Made by a program: the position numbers and the translations under genes | Source: BJGV01 sp964013575 | Lineage (GTDB): Bacteria > Pseudomonadota > Gammaproteobacteria > Burkholderiales > Nitrosomonadaceae | Assembly (NCBI GenBank): GCA_964013575.1 | Contig: CAXGWP010000021.1 | Span: forward strand, 1 to 25,224 | Length of the DNA: 25,224 nt | Direction: 5' to 3' | The notes under the pieces: model-generated | What the model was told of the DNA's origin: nothing | Databases searched by the model: none | The model's input: only the letters and a program-made list of their open reading frames with translations | Part shown: piece after piece, positions 24,330 to 25,224 of the stretch | Layout of the letters: each line of letters starts with the position of its first letter | Position numbering within the stretch: the first letter of the stretch is position 1

Positions 24330-24347
24330 ATGGCTAAAATTAGCCAT
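24330..24347. repeat. 8-bp near-perfect palindrome
   Basis: ATGGCTAA and TTAGCCAT flank a two-base centre AA. With so small a centre it suits a DNA-binding dimer better than an RNA hairpin, although a 5-bp stem TGGCT/AGCCA with a larger loop could form. It lies midway between kdsC and tRNA-Lys. Confidence 0.35.
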
Positions 24348-24476
24348 TTAATAGAAAGTGTTGCCAATTTTCATAATGTAATGAAAAATATACTTAAAAA
24401 GCATGAATTTGGGCAATATTTTTATATTAAAAGTTAAGAATTTTTCTTAGACCTTTAGTATCGTAAGGTGAATAGG

Positions 24477-24482
24477 TATAAT
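24477..24482 (+). promoter_or_regulatory. -10 hexamer of tRNA-Lys promoter
   Basis: A perfect TATAAT lies 11 bp before the first base of tRNA-Lys, the right distance for a start site at or just before the mature 5' end. The -35 region is weak: with a 17-bp spacer it would be TTTAGT at 24454-24459. Confidence 0.6.
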
Positions 24483-24493
24483 GCAGATCTTTT

Positions 24494-24569
24494 GGGTCGT
24501 TAGCTCAGCTGGTAGAGCAGCGGACTTTTAATCCGTTGGTCGCGAGTTCGATCCTCGCACGGCCTACCA
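24494..24569 (+). tRNA. tRNA-Lys (TTT)
   Basis: A complete 76-nt tRNA with encoded CCA. The anticodon TTT is at 24527-24529 in the loop CTTTTAA on a GCGGA/TCCGT stem. The T arm GCGAG-TTCGATC-CTCGC is perfect. The acceptor strands GGGTCGT and ACGGCCT pair with two G-U wobbles, including the terminal pair G1-U72 where most bacterial tRNA-Lys genes have G1-C72. It stands alone, with its own promoter and terminator. Confidence 0.97.
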
Positions 24570-24580
24570 AGAAAAACAAA

Positions 24581-24613
24581 GAGTTACAGGTTTATTCCTG
24601 TAGCTCTTTTTTT
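24581..24613 (+). terminator. intrinsic terminator of tRNA-Lys
   Basis: GAGTTACAGG (24581-24590) pairs with CCTGTAGCTC (24597-24606) through ten base pairs including one G-U, with a TTTATT loop. Seven T residues at 24607-24613 follow directly. The A run before the stem can extend pairing with the T run, so it may work from both sides. Confidence 0.9.
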
Positions 24614-24624
24614 GTTAAATATAT

Positions 24625-24645
24625 CAAATGCTACCCAAATGCTAC
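24625..24645. repeat. tandem direct repeat downstream of tRNA-Lys
   Basis: CAAATGCTAC occurs at 24625-24634 and again at 24636-24645, an exact 11-bp period. It lies 56 bp beyond the tRNA-Lys 3' end. Short direct repeats beside a tRNA 3' end can be arm-type sites left by a tyrosine integrase, but no integrase gene or duplicated tRNA end is visible. Confidence 0.5.
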
Positions 24646-24828
24646 TAATAGTTCATATGTACCATATTTATGTGAGTACATAGTCTATCTTATATATTTA
24701 TCAGTTTTACTTCATATTTCCCACCAATATTAAATTTTCTTGTTACTTTTATAGCTATGAGAAGTGTGCTTAATTAAGTTCTAGTCTTTAGTTATTTTCG
24801 AGAAATTTGTAATATTAGATTCATATAA

Positions 24829-24862
24829 CTGTAATGTAATTGTAATGTAATTTAATTAATAT
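24829..24862 (+). promoter_or_regulatory. putative PhoB (Pho) box plus -10 element
   Basis: Bases 24829-24846 read CTGTAATGTAATTGTAAT: two heptamers (CTGTAAT, TTGTAAT) separated by GTAA, a 7-4-7 layout with 11-bp periodicity like the Pho box. Compared with the E. coli consensus CTGTCATA(A/T)A(T/A)CTGTCAT as I recall it, four of 18 positions differ. A third, weaker unit TTTAATT follows at 24851-24857. A -10-like TAATAT at 24857-24862 begins exactly 10 bp after the 18-bp box, the spacing of classical Pho promoters where the box replaces the -35. AT-rich background makes chance matches possible. Confidence 0.5.
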
Positions 24863-24916
24863 AAGGCCATATTTTTTTGATACTGCAGTACTAAATTATG
24901 TGTATGAACGTTAATT

Positions 24917-25224
24917 GTGAAAATTAATTCTAATTTAATCTTCATTGTGTTTGTTGGATTGAATCTAACTTCATCATCTTATGCAATTGAACTCTTCGTT
25001 GATACAAAAACCAAGCAAATATATACAGAATCTGGTCCAAACCGTGAAAGACTTGGAACATTTGAACGAGTTGAAGATAAGCCAACTCAAATACGGAATC
25101 AATCAACTCTAGCTAAAAAAAGGAGAAGGAGAGAGAAAGAAAAAATTAAAGCTGTAACCGAACAACTGGCAAAGAAAATAGATTTACTTGAGAAAGAGAT
25201 TCAAAAATATAAAAATACTAAAGT
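24917..25224 (+). CDS. exported protein, N-terminal part with coiled coil (cut by window edge)
   Basis: An open frame of 102 codons from GTG 24917 runs off the right edge without a stop. An in-frame TGA at 24905-24907 bounds it upstream, so GTG (or ATT 24914) must be the start. The product begins with a clear Sec signal peptide MKINSNLIFIVFVGLNLTSS ending SYA near residue 23. The mature protein opens with IELFVDTKTKQIYTES and GPNRERLGTFERVED. It then becomes a highly charged helix with heptad-like spacing (KIKAVTEQL, KKIDLLEKEIQKY) typical of a coiled coil. The layout resembles the N-terminus of some outer-membrane porins that trimerise through a coiled coil, but I do not recognise the family securely. 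The PhoB-box-like promoter upstream would fit a phosphate-starvation porin. Confidence 0.72.
   Translation, partial: MKINSNLIFIVFVGLNLTSSSYAIELFVDTKTKQIYTESGPNRERLGTFERVEDKPTQIRNQSTLAKKRRRREKEKIKAVTEQLAKKIDLLEKEIQKYKNTK

Larger units (their letters stand above)
24155..24493. other. intergenic region between kdsC and tRNA-Lys
   Basis: These 339 bp contain no gene I can support. They must include the promoter of the kdsC-lpt block on the minus strand and the tRNA-Lys promoter on the plus strand. Two inverted repeats are visible: ATGGCTAA/TTAGCCAT at 24330-24347, and TTTTCAT/ATGAAAA with a six-base loop at 24368-24387. Neither is followed by a convincing T run. No kdsD remnant is recognisable. 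Confidence 0.6.
24614..24916. other. spacer between tRNA-Lys terminator and the right-edge exported gene
   Basis: About 300 bp without a gene. It contains two separate tandem 11-bp duplications, one at 24625-24645 just after the tRNA and one at 24830-24851 inside a PhoB-box-like element, plus a -10-like TAATAT at 24857-24862. The remainder shows no coding frame. Confidence 0.6.

Noticed and set aside
24536..24733. A 65-codon plus-strand open frame beginning MVASSILARPT
   Set aside because: Its first codons are the 3' half of tRNA-Lys and it reads through the terminator; this is a well-known tRNA artefact.

Overview
This is an AT-rich window (roughly one third G+C by eye) that reads as ordinary bacterial chromosome. 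Gene content and order point to a betaproteobacterium, probably of the Nitrosomonadales/Methylophilales kind: tRNA-Asp then ppiD then fabI, hprK together with ptsN, and the lpt/kdsC cluster. I cannot name a genus. TAA, TAG and TGA all serve as stops, so the standard bacterial code applies. No insertion sequence, phage gene or CRISPR array is visible.

Layout. (1) 1-2913: the 3' part of tRNA-Asp, a strong intrinsic terminator, ppiD (inner-membrane folding factor) and convergent fabI (fatty acid synthesis). (2) 3054-9790: a four-gene peptide-type ABC importer: substrate-binding lipoprotein, two permeases and a fused double ATPase. It has several uncommon features. (3) 9808-11794: a looser stretch with two small lipoproteins, an O-methyltransferase, a short coding-like scrap that may be the tail of a dead gene, and a 456-bp gene-free gap. 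(4) 11795-19044: housekeeping genes: yicC and rph diverging, then rdgB and hemW, then thiS-thiG-trmB on the opposite strand, then mutY with a 5-formyl-THF cyclo-ligase. (5) 19087-24154: one long leftward block, kdsC-lptC-lptA-lptB / hpf / ptsN-hprK-ubiX. It joins LPS synthesis and export to ribosome hibernation, the regulatory nitrogen PTS and ubiquinone cofactor synthesis, with many overlapping start/stop codons. (6) 24155-25224: a promoter, tRNA-Lys and its terminator, a repeat-bearing spacer, and the first ~102 codons of an exported protein running off the right edge.

Points that stand out. The lptB-hpf interval, where rpoN (sigma-54) normally sits, is only ~0.2-0.28 kb and holds no gene. 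rapZ is also absent after hprK, replaced by ubiX. The two halves of the fused ATPase each carry a four-cysteine motif with identical spacing. The right-edge exported gene, which has no ordinary long ORF inside the window, is preceded by a precise tandem 11-bp repeat resembling a PhoB box placed 10 bp upstream of a -10 hexamer. That suggests phosphate control. I found no convincing wholly new multi-gene system.
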